Positions 10,287 through 21,610 of a stretch of DNA of 64,000 bases are shown here, one piece after another (the stretch's first letter is position 1; each line of letters begins with the position of its first letter). Below the pieces are notes generated by a model. That model was not told where the DNA came from. It saw only the letters and a program-made list of their open reading frames with translations, and searched no databases. A program made the translations under genes and the position numbers. Source of the stretch: Candidatus Rokuibacteriota bacterium (lineage in GTDB: Bacteria > Methylomirabilota > Methylomirabilia > Rokubacteriales > CSP1-6); assembly GCA_003221615.1 (NCBI GenBank), contig QHSQ01000144.1, positions 1-64,000 on the forward strand. Reading direction: 5' to 3'.

Positions 10287-10900
10287 CGGCCGCTCTTCAC
10301 CACGGCGGCGAAGTTCTCGAGCATCCGGAGCCCCCACCGCTGGCTCTTCTCGGGATGGAACTGCGTCGCATAGGTCCGCCCGACCTCGATGGCCGCGGCG
10401 AACCTGACGCCGTATTCACACCAGGCCACGCGAAGATCCTGCTTCGACCGCGCGTCCGGATAATACGAGTGCACGAAATAGAAGTGGGTGCCCGAGGGAA
10501 TACCCTCGAAGAGCCTGAGCTCTCCCGCGTGCTCCACGCGATTCCATCCCATGTGCGGAATCTTGGGGCCGGCCGGCAGCCGCCGTACGGCGCCCGGCAC
10601 GACGTCGAGCCCGCGCCCTTCGCCGAACTCCTCACTCGTCGAGAACAGCAGCTGATAGCCGAGGCAGATGCCGAGAAACGGCCGGCTGCCGTCGAGCGCC
10701 CGGCGGAGCGCTGGGACGAGGCCCAGGCGATCGAGGTTCGACATCGCGTCGTGGAACGCGCCGTCGCCGGGCAGCACCACGGCCTCCGCGTCGTCGACGG
10801 TCCGAGGATCCTGGGTGATCGACGCCGGAATCCCCACTCGGCGGAACGCCTTTTCGACGGAGCCGAGGTTCCCGCGCCCGTAGTCGACGATGGCAATCAC
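10283..10900 (-). CDS. hisH: Imidazole glycerol phosphate synthase subunit HisH
   Basis: MIAIVDYGRGNLGSVEKAFRR; PFLGICLGYQLLF; HMGWNRVE. Confidence 0.95.
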   Translation of the reverse strand: MIAIVDYGRGNLGSVEKAFRRVGIPASITQDPRTVDDAEAVVLPGDGAFHDAMSNLDRLGLVPALRRALDGSRPFLGICLGYQLLFSTSEEFGEGRGLDVVPGAVRRLPAGPKIPHMGWNRVEHAGELRLFEGIPSGTHFYFVHSYYPDARSKQDLRVAWCEYGVRFAAAIEVGRTYATQFHPEKSQRWGLRMLENFAAVVKSGR

Positions 10901-10940
10901 AGGCTCGCCTCGCCTGCGGCTGCGGCTCGCACTGCGGCGA

Positions 10941-11546
10941 TCACATTGTGCCCTTCGTCGACGGCAAGATCCCGGTGATTCGGGGATTCAGACGCGTCGC
11001 GTCGGCCAGCGCCCGCCCGACGGCCTTGAACACGGCCTCGGTGACGTGGTGCAGATTGTGACCGTAGTGCATGGTCACGTGCAGCGTGATCTCGGCGTTG
11101 AACGCGAAGGCGCGGAAGAACTCCTGCAGCAGATCGAGGTCGAAGTTCGACACCCGGGCGCGCGCGACCGGCACGCTGAAAACCAGGAAGGGGCGCCCGG
11201 ACAGATCGACCGCTGAGGAGACCAGCGCCTCGTCCATCGGGATGTACGCGGTCCCGTAGCGGACGATCCCCCGCTTGTCGCCGAGCGCCTGACGGAGCGC
11301 CTGGCCCAGGACGATCCCCACGTCTTCCACGGTGTGGTGCTGGTCGACCTCGACGTCGCCCTGCGCGTCGACCGCGAGATCCATCAGTCCGTGCTTCGAC
11401 CACGCCTCCAGCATGTGGCTGAAGAACGGGATCGGCGTCTGCACCTTGGAGGCGCCGGTGCCGTCGAGGTTCAGCTGGAGTGCGATCTCGGTCTCCTTCG
11501 TCTTGCGCTCGACGCGCGCCTGTCGGCCCGTCGTGTCGGCACTCAT
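10941..11546 (-). CDS. hisB: Imidazoleglycerol-phosphate dehydratase
   Basis: MSADTTGRQARVERKTKETEIALQLNLDG; FFSHMLEAWSKHGLMDL; DQHHTVEDVGI. Confidence 0.95.
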   Translation of the reverse strand: MSADTTGRQARVERKTKETEIALQLNLDGTGASKVQTPIPFFSHMLEAWSKHGLMDLAVDAQGDVEVDQHHTVEDVGIVLGQALRQALGDKRGIVRYGTAYIPMDEALVSSAVDLSGRPFLVFSVPVARARVSNFDLDLLQEFFRAFAFNAEITLHVTMHYGHNLHHVTEAVFKAVGRALADATRLNPRITGILPSTKGTM

Positions 11547-12856
11547 GAGCTCTTTCCTCCGTCGGTGTCGAGTCGCAAGGCGGCCGCGTTCCCGTGCCCG
11601 TCCAGCCCCTCGATGCGCGTCAAGGTCTTCAGATGCGGCGCGGCGGCACGCAATCCGCTGTGCGAGTATTCGATGACGCTCGAGCGCTTGACGAAATCTT
11701 CCGTCGAGAGCGGCGACGCGAACCGCGCCGTGCCCGCCGTCGGGAGCACGTGATTGGGCCCGGCGACATAGTCGCCGACCACCTCGGGCGTGTGCCCGCC
11801 CAGAAAAACCGCGCCGGCGTGCCTCACGCGCGGCAGCAGCGCCGTGGGCGCGGCCACCAGCAGCTCCAGATGCTCGGGCGCCAGCAGGTTGGCGAGCGTG
11901 ATCGCGTCGTCGAGATTGCCCACGCGGATCAGCGCGCCGTTGGCCTGCAGCGACTGCACGGCGATCGCCCGGCGCGGCAACGTCTCGAGCTGTCGCGCGA
12001 GCGCACTCTCGACGCGCGGGATCAGCTCGTTGGCGTCGGTGACGAGGAGCGCGCGCGCCATCGGGTCGTGCTCGGCCTGGGCAAGCATGTCGCCGGCGAT
12101 CCAGTCCGGGTCCGCGGTCGCGTCCGCGACCACGACGACCTCGCTGGGCCCGGCCACCATGTCGATCCCGACCTCGCCGAACACCCGAGCCTTGGCGAGC
12201 GCGACGTAGATGTTGCCCGGGCCGACGATCTTGTCGACCTTGCGGATCAGCGACGTGCCATAGGCGAGCGCCGCGACCGCCTGCGCCCCGCCGATTCGGT
12301 ACCCCTCGGTGACACCGGCGATCCGCGCGGCGGCCAGCACCACGGGTTCGATCCGGCCGCCGGCCCCGGCGGGCGTGACGAGGACGATCTCCTTCACGCC
12401 GGCGACGCGAGCCGGGATGACCGTCATCAGTACCGTCGACGGATACGCCGCCCGCCCACCCGGAACGTACACCCCGACGCGGTCCAGCGCGCGGACCTCT
12501 TGACCCAGGATCGAGCCGTGCTCGTCGGTGATGCGCCACGACTTCGGCATCGCCGCCGCGTGGTAGCGCTCGATGCGCTCGGCGGCGTATTCCAGCGCGG
12601 CGCGGACGTCGGGGGCGACGGCGCGCCCGGCGGTCTCGAAGTCGACGGGCGCCAGCGCGAGGTCCCCGGGCCGCGCGGGGGTCCAGCCGTCGAGACGGGC
12701 CGTGTGCTCGCAGACCGCCGCGTCGCCCCGCGCGCGGACCGCCGCGAGGATCGCGTCGACCGTCCGGTGGATCTCGGGCGCGACCGTCTCGGGCGAGCGC
12801 TCCAGCGCCGCCACGACCGCGTCGATCCCGGCCCGCGCGTCGAACGTACGGATCAT
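11543..12856 (-). CDS. hisD: Histidinol dehydrogenase
   Basis: VYVPGGRAAYPSTVLMTVIPARVAGV; KIVGPGNIYVALAK; AGPSEVVVVAD; PEHLEL. Confidence 0.96.
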   Translation of the reverse strand: MIRTFDARAGIDAVVAALERSPETVAPEIHRTVDAILAAVRARGDAAVCEHTARLDGWTPARPGDLALAPVDFETAGRAVAPDVRAALEYAAERIERYHAAAMPKSWRITDEHGSILGQEVRALDRVGVYVPGGRAAYPSTVLMTVIPARVAGVKEIVLVTPAGAGGRIEPVVLAAARIAGVTEGYRIGGAQAVAALAYGTSLIRKVDKIVGPGNIYVALAKARVFGEVGIDMVAGPSEVVVVADATADPDWIAGDMLAQAEHDPMARALLVTDANELIPRVESALARQLETLPRRAIAVQSLQANGALIRVGNLDDAITLANLLAPEHLELLVAAPTALLPRVRHAGAVFLGGHTPEVVGDYVAGPNHVLPTAGTARFASPLSTEDFVKRSSVIEYSHSGLRAAAPHLKTLTRIEGLDGHGNAAALRLDTDGGKSS

Positions 12857-13497
12857 GACCGGAGCACCTTCTTCATCTCGTCGACGAGCTCGTTGACCGC
12901 CGCGTGCTCGGTCTTCATCGACGCGCGGTTCACGATGAGGCGCGCGGTCGACCGGGTGATCTCGGCGACCTCGACCAGCCCGTTCGCGCGCAGGGTCTCG
13001 CCCGACTGGACCAGATCGACGATACGCTCGGCCAGCCCGACGAGCGGGGCGAGCTCGACCGAGCCATCGAGACGGACGAGCTCCACCTGAATACCGCGGT
13101 CGGTGAAGTACTGCTCGGCCAGTCGCGGATACTTCGTCGCGACGCGCACCCAGGACCACTTCGCCGGATCGTCGCGCTCCTGGAGTTCGCGCGGCTCGGC
13201 CACCACCAGTCGGCAGAACCCGAACCCGAGATCGAGCGGCTCGTAGACGTCCGGCTCCTGCTCGAGCAGGATGTCCTTGCCGACGATGCCGACGTCGGCC
13301 GCGCCGTACAGCACGTAGGCCGGGATGTCGACCGGCTTCAGGAAGAGCATGCGCAGCCCGCTGCGGTCGTCGGTGAAGATCAGCCGTCGCGAGCCCTGGT
13401 CGATTCCCTCCACGCCGAGCTCGCGCAGGAGCTCGAGCGCACCGTCGAGCAGGCGTCCTTTCGGGAGCGCGAGCGTGAGCCGCTCTTTCGCGTGCAT
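12853..13497 (-). CDS. hisG: ATP phosphoribosyltransferase (short form)
   Basis: MHAKERLTLALPKGRLLDGALELLRELG; GAADVGIVGKDILLE; LDGSVELAPLVGLAERIVDLVQSGETL. Confidence 0.95.
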   Translation of the reverse strand: MHAKERLTLALPKGRLLDGALELLRELGVEGIDQGSRRLIFTDDRSGLRMLFLKPVDIPAYVLYGAADVGIVGKDILLEQEPDVYEPLDLGFGFCRLVVAEPRELQERDDPAKWSWVRVATKYPRLAEQYFTDRGIQVELVRLDGSVELAPLVGLAERIVDLVQSGETLRANGLVEVAEITRSTARLIVNRASMKTEHAAVNELVDEMKKVLRS

Positions 13498-14357
13498 CAG
13501 GCTCTCCCGGCGACGAACCGATCGATACCGACGAGGTCGGCGCGCACGGCCACCCGGTCCCAGCCGGCCGCCCGCAGGAGCGCCGCGGCGGCCTCCGTCT
13601 GGTCTCCGCCGGCGGTCTCGACCGCGAGCGCGCCCGACGGACGCAAGTACCGCCGCGCGGTGGTCGCGATCCTCCGGATCAGCGCGAGCCCGTCGGCCCC
13701 GCCGTCCAGGGCGAGCCTCGGCTCGTGGATTCGCACCTCCGGCGGAAGCTCCGGCACGAGCGCGCTCGGCAAATACGGCGGGTTGCTCACGATCAGATCG
13801 GCGCCGAGATCGCGAATGCCGTCGAGCAGATCGGCCGCGACGACCCCGACTCGCGAGGCCAGGCCGAGGGCCCGCGTGTTGTCGCGAGCGACCGCCGCGG
13901 CGGCGGGCGAGACGTCGACCGCGATCACGTCGAGATCGGGCCGTTCGGAGGCCAGTGCGCACGCGATACATCCCGACCCGGTGCCGAGGTCGATCGCCAG
14001 GAGCCGCCGAGCGCCGGGCGGCGGCAGAAGCGCCAGCGCCCACTCGACGAGTGTCTCGGTCTCCGGCCTGGGCACGAGCACCGCATCGGTCAGACGGACA
14101 CGCACGCCGCGGAACTCCTCCCAGCCCAGGATGCGCTGGAGCGGCTCGCGCCGTGCCCGCCGGCTCACGGCGTGGGCGTAACGCTCCGCGATCGGCGCGG
14201 GAACCGTTTCGGCGAGATCCATCCGGACGGAGACGCGGCCGACCCCGAGCAGGCCGGCCAGGAGCCACTCGGCGTCGACCCTGGCGCTCGAGAGCCCCGC
14301 GGCCTCCAGCACCGTCGTGGCGGCGTCGAGCTCGGCGGCGAACGTCGCGGCGGTCAT
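13497..14357 (-). CDS. prmC: Peptide chain release factor N5-glutamine methyltransferase
   Basis: LLAIDLGTGSGCIACALA; LIVSNPPYLPSALVPELPPEVRIHEPRLALDGGADGL (NPPY motif); adjacent to prfA. Confidence 0.94.
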   Translation of the reverse strand: MTAATFAAELDAATTVLEAAGLSSARVDAEWLLAGLLGVGRVSVRMDLAETVPAPIAERYAHAVSRRARREPLQRILGWEEFRGVRVRLTDAVLVPRPETETLVEWALALLPPPGARRLLAIDLGTGSGCIACALASERPDLDVIAVDVSPAAAAVARDNTRALGLASRVGVVAADLLDGIRDLGADLIVSNPPYLPSALVPELPPEVRIHEPRLALDGGADGLALIRRIATTARRYLRPSGALAVETAGGDQTEAAAALLRAAGWDRVAVRADLVGIDRFVAGRA

Positions 14358-15430
14358 CAGCTCTCCACTCGCTGGAGCCGCTCGGCTTCTTCGGCGGCGA
14401 CGAGGGCGTCGACCAGCTCGTCGAGGTCGCCCTCGAGCACGGTCGGCAGCCGATGGAGCGTGAGCCCGATGCGGTGATCGGTGACGCGCGTCTGCGGGAA
14501 GTTGTAGGTGCGGATCCGCTCGCTGCGCTCGCCGGTGCCGACCTGGCTCTTGCGATCCGCCGCGATCGCCGCCTGCCGCTCTTCCTGCGCGCGCTCGAGG
14601 AGCCGGGCCTTGAGGACGCGCATCGCCTTCGCCCGGTTCTTGATCTGCGAGCGCTCGTCCTGGCACGTCACGACGAGACCCGTCGGCAGGTGCGTGATCC
14701 GCACCGCGGAGTCGGTCGTGTTGACCCCCTGCCCGCCCGGGCCGGACGATCGGTACACATCGACCCTGAGATCCTTTTCCTCGACCTTGACGTCGACGTC
14801 CTCGGCTTCCGGAAGGACCGCGACGGTGACGGTCGAGGTGTGGATCCGGCCGCTCGACTCGGTGACGGGCACGCGCTGCACGCGGTGCACGCCGCGCTCG
14901 AACTTCAGCCGGCTCCAGGCACCTTTGCCGTGGATGAACAGGATCACGTCCTTGAATCCACCGACGCCGGTGGGGCTGGCGTCCATCGTCTCGACCCGCC
15001 ACCGCTGGCGTTCCGCGTATTTCGTGTACATCCGGGCGAGATCGGCGGCGAAGAGCGCCGCCTCGTCGCCGCCGGCGCCGGCGCGGATCTCGACGAAGAC
15101 GTTCTTGTCGTCGTTGGGATCGCGTGGCAGGAGGAGCCGCTTCAGCTCCTCCTCGAGCGCGGTTTGCTTGGCGGTGAGATCGTCGATCTCCGCCTGCGCG
15201 AGCTCGGCCAGCTCGCGGTCGCCGCCCTCGGCGAGGATGTGACGCGCCTCGCCGATGCGCCGCAGGATGTCGCGGTAGGTGGTGAAGCGCTCGACGATCT
15301 CGACGGTCTCGGCGTGCTCCTTCCGGAGCCGGGCGTACTCGGTGGGCTGGCTGAAGATGGCGGGATCGGACAGCGCCCGCGCGATCTCGTTGGATCGCTC
15401 TTCGATCTGGCGGAGCTTGTCAAACAGCAT
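14357..15430 (-). CDS. prfA: Peptide chain release factor 1
   Basis: GGQ motif [43 protein letters not shown]. Confidence 0.96.
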   Translation of the reverse strand: MLFDKLRQIEERSNEIARALSDPAIFSQPTEYARLRKEHAETVEIVERFTTYRDILRRIGEARHILAEGGDRELAELAQAEIDDLTAKQTALEEELKRLLLPRDPNDDKNVFVEIRAGAGGDEAALFAADLARMYTKYAERQRWRVETMDASPTGVGGFKDVILFIHGKGAWSRLKFERGVHRVQRVPVTESSGRIHTSTVTVAVLPEAEDVDVKVEEKDLRVDVYRSSGPGGQGVNTTDSAVRITHLPTGLVVTCQDERSQIKNRAKAMRVLKARLLERAQEERQAAIAADRKSQVGTGERSERIRTYNFPQTRVTDHRIGLTLHRLPTVLEGDLDELVDALVAAEEAERLQRVES

Positions 15431-15470
15431 CGTGGCTCAACGCGCCCGTTCGCGGACGCCGTTCGATGGG

Positions 15471-15507
15471 CAAAGAAAAGGCCGGCAGGAACTCGATCCC
15501 ACCGGCC
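15471..15507 (-). terminator. Rho-independent terminator downstream of rpmE
   Basis: Minus strand reads GGCCGG-TGGGATCGAGTTCCTG-CCGGCC-TTTTCTTTG: GC-rich stem followed by a T-rich tract, just after the rpmE stop. Confidence 0.78.
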
Positions 15508-15519
15508 TCGGAGCGCGTG

Positions 15520-15735
15520 TTACGAAGTCGCCAGCGGCTGGCGCTTGTACTTCTTCTGGAATCGCTCGACCCGACCTGCGGTGTCCATGAGCTTGTGCTT
15601 TCCGGTGTAGAACGGATGGCACTTCGAGCACACTTCCACGCGGATGTCGGGTCTGGTGGAACGGGTATGAACCACCTCGCCGCACGCGCAGGTGATGGTC
15701 GTGTCCACATAGTCCGGATGAATACCCACCTTCAT
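15520..15735 (-). CDS. rpmE: 50S ribosomal protein L31
   Basis: [27 protein letters not shown]...[30 protein letters not shown]; zinc-binding cysteines present. Confidence 0.96.
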   Translation of the reverse strand: MKVGIHPDYVDTTITCACGEVVHTRSTRPDIRVEVCSKCHPFYTGKHKLMDTAGRVERFQKKYKRQPLATS

Positions 15736-15760
15736 TGCTGCCACCCCCTCAGGGCTACAA

Positions 15761-15789
15761 AGGATACCAGCCCCGGCCGGAACACGCAA
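15761..15789 (-). promoter_or_regulatory. Possible sigma70-type promoter for rpmE
   Basis: Minus strand TTGCGT-17 nt-TATCCT between the rho stop and rpmE start. Confidence 0.35.
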
Positions 15790-15811
15790 AACCCAGGAGT
15801 ATCGGCCTCGC

Positions 15812-17065
15812 CTACCCCATCGAGTGCATCGAGGCCAGGAACTCCTTGTTGGTCTTGGTGAGCTTGAGCTTGTCCAGCAGGAGCTCCATGCCCTCGACGG
15901 GGTTGAGCTGAGAGAGCGCCTTGCGAAGGAGCCAGACTTTCTGGAGCTCGTCCTTCTCGAGGAGCAGCTCTTCCTTCCGGGTGCCCGACTGCTCGATGTT
16001 GATGGTCGGGAAGATCCGCTTGTCCATCAGCCGGCGGTCGAGGTGGACCTCCATGTTGCCGGTCCCCTTGAACTCCTCGAAGATGACGTCGTCCATCCGG
16101 CTGCCGGTGTCGACGATGGCCGTCGCCATGATCGTGAGCGAGCCGCCTTCCTCGATGTTGCGCGCGGTCGCGAAGAACCGGCGCGGCCGCTGGAGCGCGT
16201 TGGCGTCGAGACCACCCGACAGGACCTTGCCCGAGGACGGGATGACGGCGTTGTGAGCGCGCGCGAAGCGGGTGAGCGAGTCGAGCAAGATCACGACGTC
16301 CCGCTTGTGCTCGACCAGCCGCTTGGCCTTCTCGATCACCATGTCGGCGACCTGGATGTGGCGCTGCGGCGGCTCGTCGAACGTGGACGAGATCACCTCG
16401 CCCTTGACCGACCGCTGCATGTCGGTGACTTCCTCGGGCCGCTCGTCGATCAGCAGCACGATCAGGTAGACTTCGGGATGGTTCGTCGCGATCGCGTGGG
16501 CGATCGACTGGAGCATCATCGTCTTACCGGTCCGCGGGGCGGCCACGATCATCCCGCGCTGGCCCTTGCCGATCGGACACAAGAGATCCATCACCCGGGT
16601 CGTCAAGTTCTCGGAGTCGTGCTCGAGACGCAGCCGCTCCATCGGGTAGAGCGGCGTGAGGTTGTCGAAGAAGATCTTCTCGCGCGCCTGCTCGGGCGTC
16701 TCGAAGTTGATCGCCTCGACCTTCAGCAGCGCGAAGTACCGTTCGGTGTCCTTGGGCGGGCGCACCTGACCGGAGATCGTGTCACCCGTTCGAAGGTCGA
16801 AGCGCCGGATCTGGGACGGAGAGACATAGATGTCGTCCGGTCCCGGGAGATAGTTGTAATCCGGGGCTCTCAAGAACCCGAACCCATCGGGAAGGACCTC
16901 GAGAACGCCCTCGGCGAAGATCAGACCGTCCTTCTCCGCCTGCGACTGGAGGATTTTGAAAATGAGCTCCTGCTTGCGCAGGCCGCCCATGTTCTGGACG
17001 TTCAGGTCGCGCGCGATGACGTTGAGATCCGAGATGCTCTTTTCTTTCAGCTCGGAAAGATTCAT
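15812..17065 (-). CDS. rho: Transcription termination factor Rho
   Basis: [80 protein letters not shown]. Confidence 0.97.
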   Translation of the reverse strand: MNLSELKEKSISDLNVIARDLNVQNMGGLRKQELIFKILQSQAEKDGLIFAEGVLEVLPDGFGFLRAPDYNYLPGPDDIYVSPSQIRRFDLRTGDTISGQVRPPKDTERYFALLKVEAINFETPEQAREKIFFDNLTPLYPMERLRLEHDSENLTTRVMDLLCPIGKGQRGMIVAAPRTGKTMMLQSIAHAIATNHPEVYLIVLLIDERPEEVTDMQRSVKGEVISSTFDEPPQRHIQVADMVIEKAKRLVEHKRDVVILLDSLTRFARAHNAVIPSSGKVLSGGLDANALQRPRRFFATARNIEEGGSLTIMATAIVDTGSRMDDVIFEEFKGTGNMEVHLDRRLMDKRIFPTINIEQSGTRKEELLLEKDELQKVWLLRKALSQLNPVEGMELLLDKLKLTKTNKEFLASMHSMG

Positions 17066-17235
17066 CCCGTTCACTTCGGGGTTCTGCGGCGGACTTCCTT
17101 GGCCTTGACCTTGACTTCTTTCTCGGCGGGCGCTCATCAAAGGGCTCCGGACGCGGCGGCTTGGCGCCGCATGCAAGTGAGTAGGTTAGCCTGTTTCCCT
17201 AGGTTTTCTGCGGGGTTGGAAAGCTAACGCCGTGA

Positions 17236-17267
17236 ATTATCCTGCCATTTTGCGGCGGCAATGTCAA
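17236..17267 (-). promoter_or_regulatory. Possible rho promoter
   Basis: Minus strand TTGACA then TTGCCGCCGCAAAATGGCAGGATAAT in the rho/surA gap; consensus -35, but the -10 assignment is ambiguous (CAGGAT at 17-nt or GATAAT at 20-nt spacing). Confidence 0.4.
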
Positions 17268-17273
17268 TGCTTT

Positions 17274-18356
17274 TCAGAGCTGGCCATCCAGGCGCACGTC
17301 GATGACGGCGCGCTGCTTGATCTCCTTGAGCCATGCGTCGAGCCGCGTGTCGAACTTCTCGCGGAAGAGGATCTCGCGGATCTGCGCCTTCACGCGGCCG
17401 AGCCCCTCGCCCTCGAGCGTCTCCTTGGACTCGAGTCGGAAGACGTGATAGCCGAGCGCGGAGCGATACGGAACCGAGATCTGCCCGGGGGACAGGCTGA
17501 GGATCTGCGTCTCGATGTCTTGCGCGAGCTCACCGCGCTTGAGCGTTCCGAGATCTCCGCCGTCCCTCGCGCTGGCGTCGCGCGAGTACTGCTTGGCCAG
17601 CTCGGCGAAATTCCCACCCTGCTGCAGCTCGGTCCGGAGCAGATCGGCCCGGATGCGTGCGTTCTCCCAGGCCGCGTCCTCCGGCCCCGTCTCGGGCACG
17701 ATCAGGATATGGGCCGCGTGATAGGAGAGACCGGTCTCGAGCTTCGCGCGGTTGGCCTCGAGGTACTGGGAGACTTCCTCCTCCGTCACCGAGATGCGCA
17801 GCCGCACCTTGCGGCTCACGATCCGGCCTCGGCGCAATTCGTCGGCCACTCGCTTGCGGACCGCCGCCATCGGGATGCCCTGCGCCTTCAGGGCCGCCTC
17901 GAACTCCTCGCGGTTCTTCAAGTTCATCTTCTTGATGCGATCGGCGAGCTCCTCGTCGATTTCCGTCTCTTCGATGACGATCTTTTCCCGCTCGGCCTCC
18001 TGCACCTGGAGCCGGCTGTCGATCATCCGCGTGAGGAACTGCTGGATGAGCTGGTCGGAGTTCTCGTTGGCCCGATCCCGGTTCTCGTACCGGTAGACCG
18101 CGATCGCTTCCTGAAGCTCGGAGAGCGTGATCGCGTCGTTGTTGACGATGGCCAGCACGCGGTCGGTCACCCGGTCGTCCGGGGTCGGCGTGTTGCTCAC
18201 GGTGTTGAGCCTGACCGGCACGGCCGACGTCGCCGGGGCCGCCTTCGGCGGCTCGTCCTTCGTCGGCTTCTCGCCGATGAGCGGCATCCATTGAGGCACC
18301 GAACAGCCGGCGAGGGCCAGCATCAGGAGGGCCGGGCGGGCGAGTCGCCCGATCAC
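17274..18356 (-). CDS. SurA/PpiC-type peptidyl-prolyl cis-trans isomerase, predicted lipoprotein
   Basis: Lipobox LALAGC; SurA-like N-terminus RVLAIVNNDAITLSELQEAI; parvulin domain AAHILIVPETG...QYSRDASARDGGDLGTLKRGEL. Confidence 0.88.
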   Translation of the reverse strand: MIGRLARPALLMLALAGCSVPQWMPLIGEKPTKDEPPKAAPATSAVPVRLNTVSNTPTPDDRVTDRVLAIVNNDAITLSELQEAIAVYRYENRDRANENSDQLIQQFLTRMIDSRLQVQEAEREKIVIEETEIDEELADRIKKMNLKNREEFEAALKAQGIPMAAVRKRVADELRRGRIVSRKVRLRISVTEEEVSQYLEANRAKLETGLSYHAAHILIVPETGPEDAAWENARIRADLLRTELQQGGNFAELAKQYSRDASARDGGDLGTLKRGELAQDIETQILSLSPGQISVPYRSALGYHVFRLESKETLEGEGLGRVKAQIREILFREKFDTRLDAWLKEIKQRAVIDVRLDGQL

Positions 18357-21300
18357 GCGCGCCCCAGATCGGCGAGCACGGCGAGGAGCGAGTCGCGAAC
18401 CCGCGGCCACTCGCCGCGCAAGATCGCGGCCTCGAGCGTGAACTCGCGCTTCATCTTGAAGCGGCCTCGGCTCCGCTGGATGACGCGGACAAGACGCTCG
18501 GGGTCCAGTGTGGTCCCCGGGGAGAACGTGACGAGCGCCTTGCCGTCGCCCGCCTCGATCTTCTCGATGCCCACGGCGCGGGCAGCCACGCGGATGCGCA
18601 CGATGTCCAGGAGCTGCTCGGCCGCGGCGGGCGGGGGACCGAAGCGGTCGGCCAGCTCCGCGCGGAGATCGGCGACCTCCGCGTCGCTGGCGGCGCCGGC
18701 GAGGCGTTTGTACAGAGCGAGGCGCTGATTGACCTCGGGCACATATTCATCGGACAAAAACCCTTCCACGGCCACGCTGATGACCGGATCAACCGGAGCG
18801 GCAGTCGAATGGCCGGCCAATTCTCGCACGGCTTCGGCCAGGAGCTTCGAATAAAGATCGTAGCCGACCGCGGCGATGTGGCCGTGCTGCTGGGCCCCCA
18901 GGAGGTTCCCGGCGCCCCGGATCTCGAGGTCCCGCATCGCGAGCTTGAACCCCGAGCCGAGCTCGGTCAGCTCTTGCAAGGCTCGCAGGCGCCGCTGTGC
19001 CTGCTCGTCGACCCGGCCGTCGGCCGGAACCAGCAGATAGGCGTAGGCCTGCTGGCGCTCGCGCCCAACGCGGCCCCGCAGCTGATAGAGCTGCGCGAGG
19101 CCGAAACGGTCCGCGCGGTTGATGATGATCGTGTTGGACGCCGGGATGTCGAGCCCGGATTCGACGATGGCGGTGGAGACGAGCACGTCGGCCTGACCGG
19201 TGACGAACTTCACCATGGTCGCCTCGAGCTCGCGCTCCTTCATCTGGCCATGGCCCATGATGACGCGCGCCTCGGGAACCAGCTCCTGGACGAGCTTCGC
19301 CATTGACGGCAGCGACTGGACCCGGTTGTGGACGAAGAAAACCTGGCCGCCCCGCTCGAGCTCGCGCTCGAGCGCCTCCTTGATGACGCCGCGGCTGAAG
19401 CGGCGGATGACCGTCTCGACCGGCAGCCGATCCAGCGGCGCGGTCTCGATCACCGACATGTCCCGGACGCCCGAGAGCGACATGTAGAGCGTCCGGGGAA
19501 TCGGGGTGGCGGTGAGCGCGAGCACGTCCACGGAGGCTCGCAGCTGCTTCATCCGCTCCTTGTGGGCGACGCCGAACCGGTGCTCCTCGTCGATGACCAT
19601 GAGGCCCAGATTCTTGAACGCGACGTCCTTCGACAGGAGCCGGTGCGTACCGATCACGACGTCCACGGTGCCCTGTCGCAGCCCCTCGACCACCGTTTTC
19701 TGCTCCTTGGGGGAGCGGAAGCGCGACAGCAGCTCGACTTTGGCAGGGAACGGCGCGAACCGATCGGCGAACGTGGCCCAGTGCTGTTGAGCCAGCACGG
19801 TCGTCGGCACCAGCACCGCGACCTGCATGCCGTCGCCGACCGCCTTGAAGGCGGCGCGGAGCGCGACCTCGGTCTTGCCGTACCCGACGTCGCCGGCGAC
19901 GAGGCGATCCATCGGACGGCCGGCCTCCATGTCGTGCTTGGCGTCCTCGATCGCCTTGAGCTGGTCCGCCGTCTCCTCGAACCGGAAGGCCGCCTCGAAC
20001 TCACGCTGCCACGGCGTATCCGCGGCGAACGCGTGGCCGTCGGCCACCGCGCGCTGCGCGTAGAGGCGCAGCAGTCCCTCGGCCATCTCGCGCAGCGCGG
20101 CGCGCACCGACTCCTTCACGCGCTGCCAGGACGCGCCGCCGAGCCGGTCGAGCCGCGCGGCGCCGGCGTCGCCGCCGAGGTATTTCGAGATCAGCTCGAG
20201 ACGCTCGACCGGCAAGTACAGCCGGTTGCCCTCGGAGTACTCGAGCAGGAGAAAGTCACTCTCGCGATCGCCGACCTTCATCGTCTGCAGACCCAGATAG
20301 CGGCCGAGCCCGTGGTCTTCGTGGACGATGATGTCGCCGGGCGCCAGGTCGGTGAACGCCGTGAGCGCGGCGCCGCGCTGATACTTGGGTCGCCGTAGCG
20401 ACCGGCGCCGCGAGCCGAAGACTTCTCCCTCGGTGAGCACGATGACGCCGAGGGCGGGGATCGCGAAGCCGGTGGAGCACTCGCCGACGACGATCGCCAG
20501 GGTCTGGGAGCCCTCGAACGATGTCGCGATCTCGGCTTCGACCTGGTGCTCGCGGAGGATCTGGCGCACGTGCTCTGCCTGGCGCTCATCGGCCGCCGTC
20601 AAGCGGACGCGAAAGCCCTCCACGCGCCAGCGCGCGATCTCGGCCGTCAGCTGGTTGAAGCGGCCGGTAAAGCGCGGGACTTCCTGCGTCTCCAGCGTGA
20701 TCTCGGTCGCCGCGGAAGCGCCCGCCGCGGCGCTGGATGTGCCGGCAACCAGGCTCAGCTCGACGATCTGGCGGCCGGCGAGACGCTCGCGAAGGGGCGG
20801 CTCGTTCACGGTCTCATCGGTCGGCTCATCGAGGAGCTTCGGAAGGTCGACCAGAACGGGCGCGGCCGCCGGCAGATAGTCGAGGAGGCGCGCCGCGGGC
20901 TCGGGCGCGCTGTCCTCGGGCGTCAGCGGCAGGACGAGCAGCTCGTCGAGGGTTCCCACCGAGCGCTGAGAGGTCGGGTCGAAGAGCCGGATCGACTCGA
21001 TGTCGTCGCCGAGGAACTCGAGCCGGGCCGGGCCCGCCTGGCTCGGCGAGAAGACGTCGACGATACCGCCGCGCAAGCTCCACTGCCCTACCGTCACGAC
21101 CGTCTCGACCTTCTCGTAGCCGCAGCGCTCGAGCGCCTCGAGCAGGAGCTCGCGGTCCAGGCTATCGCCGGTCGAGAGCCGCAAGGTGCGCGCCGCGAAC
21201 TCCTCTCGACTCCACAGCGGGACGACCAGGGCCGCGGGCGTCGCAACCACGGTGACAGGCTCGGCGACGGTGAGCCGTCGCGCGATCACCGCGCGCTCGG

Positions 21301-21586
21301 CGTCAGCTTCCCGGTGGTGGCCGCCGCGCCAGAGCCGTGGCTCCGGCGGGGGAAACTCGAGCGCGGTAGCGCCGAAGAGCTTCAGGTCCTGGGTCCAGCG
21401 GTGAGCGTCGGCAAGGCCCCCGACCACGACGAGGGCGGGGCGCGGATGGGCCTGGAGGAGCTCGGCCACCGCGAGGGCGCGCGCGGAGCCGGTGAGGCCG
21501 GCGACGCGCAGGTAGACTCCTCCCTCGGCAAAGGATTTTGCCAGCGCTTCGAATGCCGGCCATTCTCTCAACATCTCCGCGAGCAC
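18353..21586 (-). CDS. mfd: Transcription-repair coupling factor Mfd
   Basis: 1077 aa; [77 protein letters not shown]. Confidence 0.97.
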   Translation of the reverse strand: MLAEMLREWPAFEALAKSFAEGGVYLRVAGLTGSARALAVAELLQAHPRPALVVVGGLADAHRWTQDLKLFGATALEFPPPEPRLWRGGHHREADAERAVIARRLTVAEPVTVVATPAALVVPLWSREEFAARTLRLSTGDSLDRELLLEALERCGYEKVETVVTVGQWSLRGGIVDVFSPSQAGPARLEFLGDDIESIRLFDPTSQRSVGTLDELLVLPLTPEDSAPEPAARLLDYLPAAAPVLVDLPKLLDEPTDETVNEPPLRERLAGRQIVELSLVAGTSSAAAGASAATEITLETQEVPRFTGRFNQLTAEIARWRVEGFRVRLTAADERQAEHVRQILREHQVEAEIATSFEGSQTLAIVVGECSTGFAIPALGVIVLTEGEVFGSRRRSLRRPKYQRGAALTAFTDLAPGDIIVHEDHGLGRYLGLQTMKVGDRESDFLLLEYSEGNRLYLPVERLELISKYLGGDAGAARLDRLGGASWQRVKESVRAALREMAEGLLRLYAQRAVADGHAFAADTPWQREFEAAFRFEETADQLKAIEDAKHDMEAGRPMDRLVAGDVGYGKTEVALRAAFKAVGDGMQVAVLVPTTVLAQQHWATFADRFAPFPAKVELLSRFRSPKEQKTVVEGLRQGTVDVVIGTHRLLSKDVAFKNLGLMVIDEEHRFGVAHKERMKQLRASVDVLALTATPIPRTLYMSLSGVRDMSVIETAPLDRLPVETVIRRFSRGVIKEALERELERGGQVFFVHNRVQSLPSMAKLVQELVPEARVIMGHGQMKERELEATMVKFVTGQADVLVSTAIVESGLDIPASNTIIINRADRFGLAQLYQLRGRVGRERQQAYAYLLVPADGRVDEQAQRRLRALQELTELGSGFKLAMRDLEIRGAGNLLGAQQHGHIAAVGYDLYSKLLAEAVRELAGHSTAAPVDPVISVAVEGFLSDEYVPEVNQRLALYKRLAGAASDAEVADLRAELADRFGPPPAAAEQLLDIVRIRVAARAVGIEKIEAGDGKALVTFSPGTTLDPERLVRVIQRSRGRFKMKREFTLEAAILRGEWPRVRDSLLAVLADLGRA

Positions 21587-21610
21587 ACTACGGTATCACG
21601 GCCGTTGAGG

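Noticed and set aside
13325-15610. 761-aa plus-strand ORF opposite hisG/prmC/prfA
   Set aside because: Shadow ORF; the minus-strand genes carry clear family motifs.
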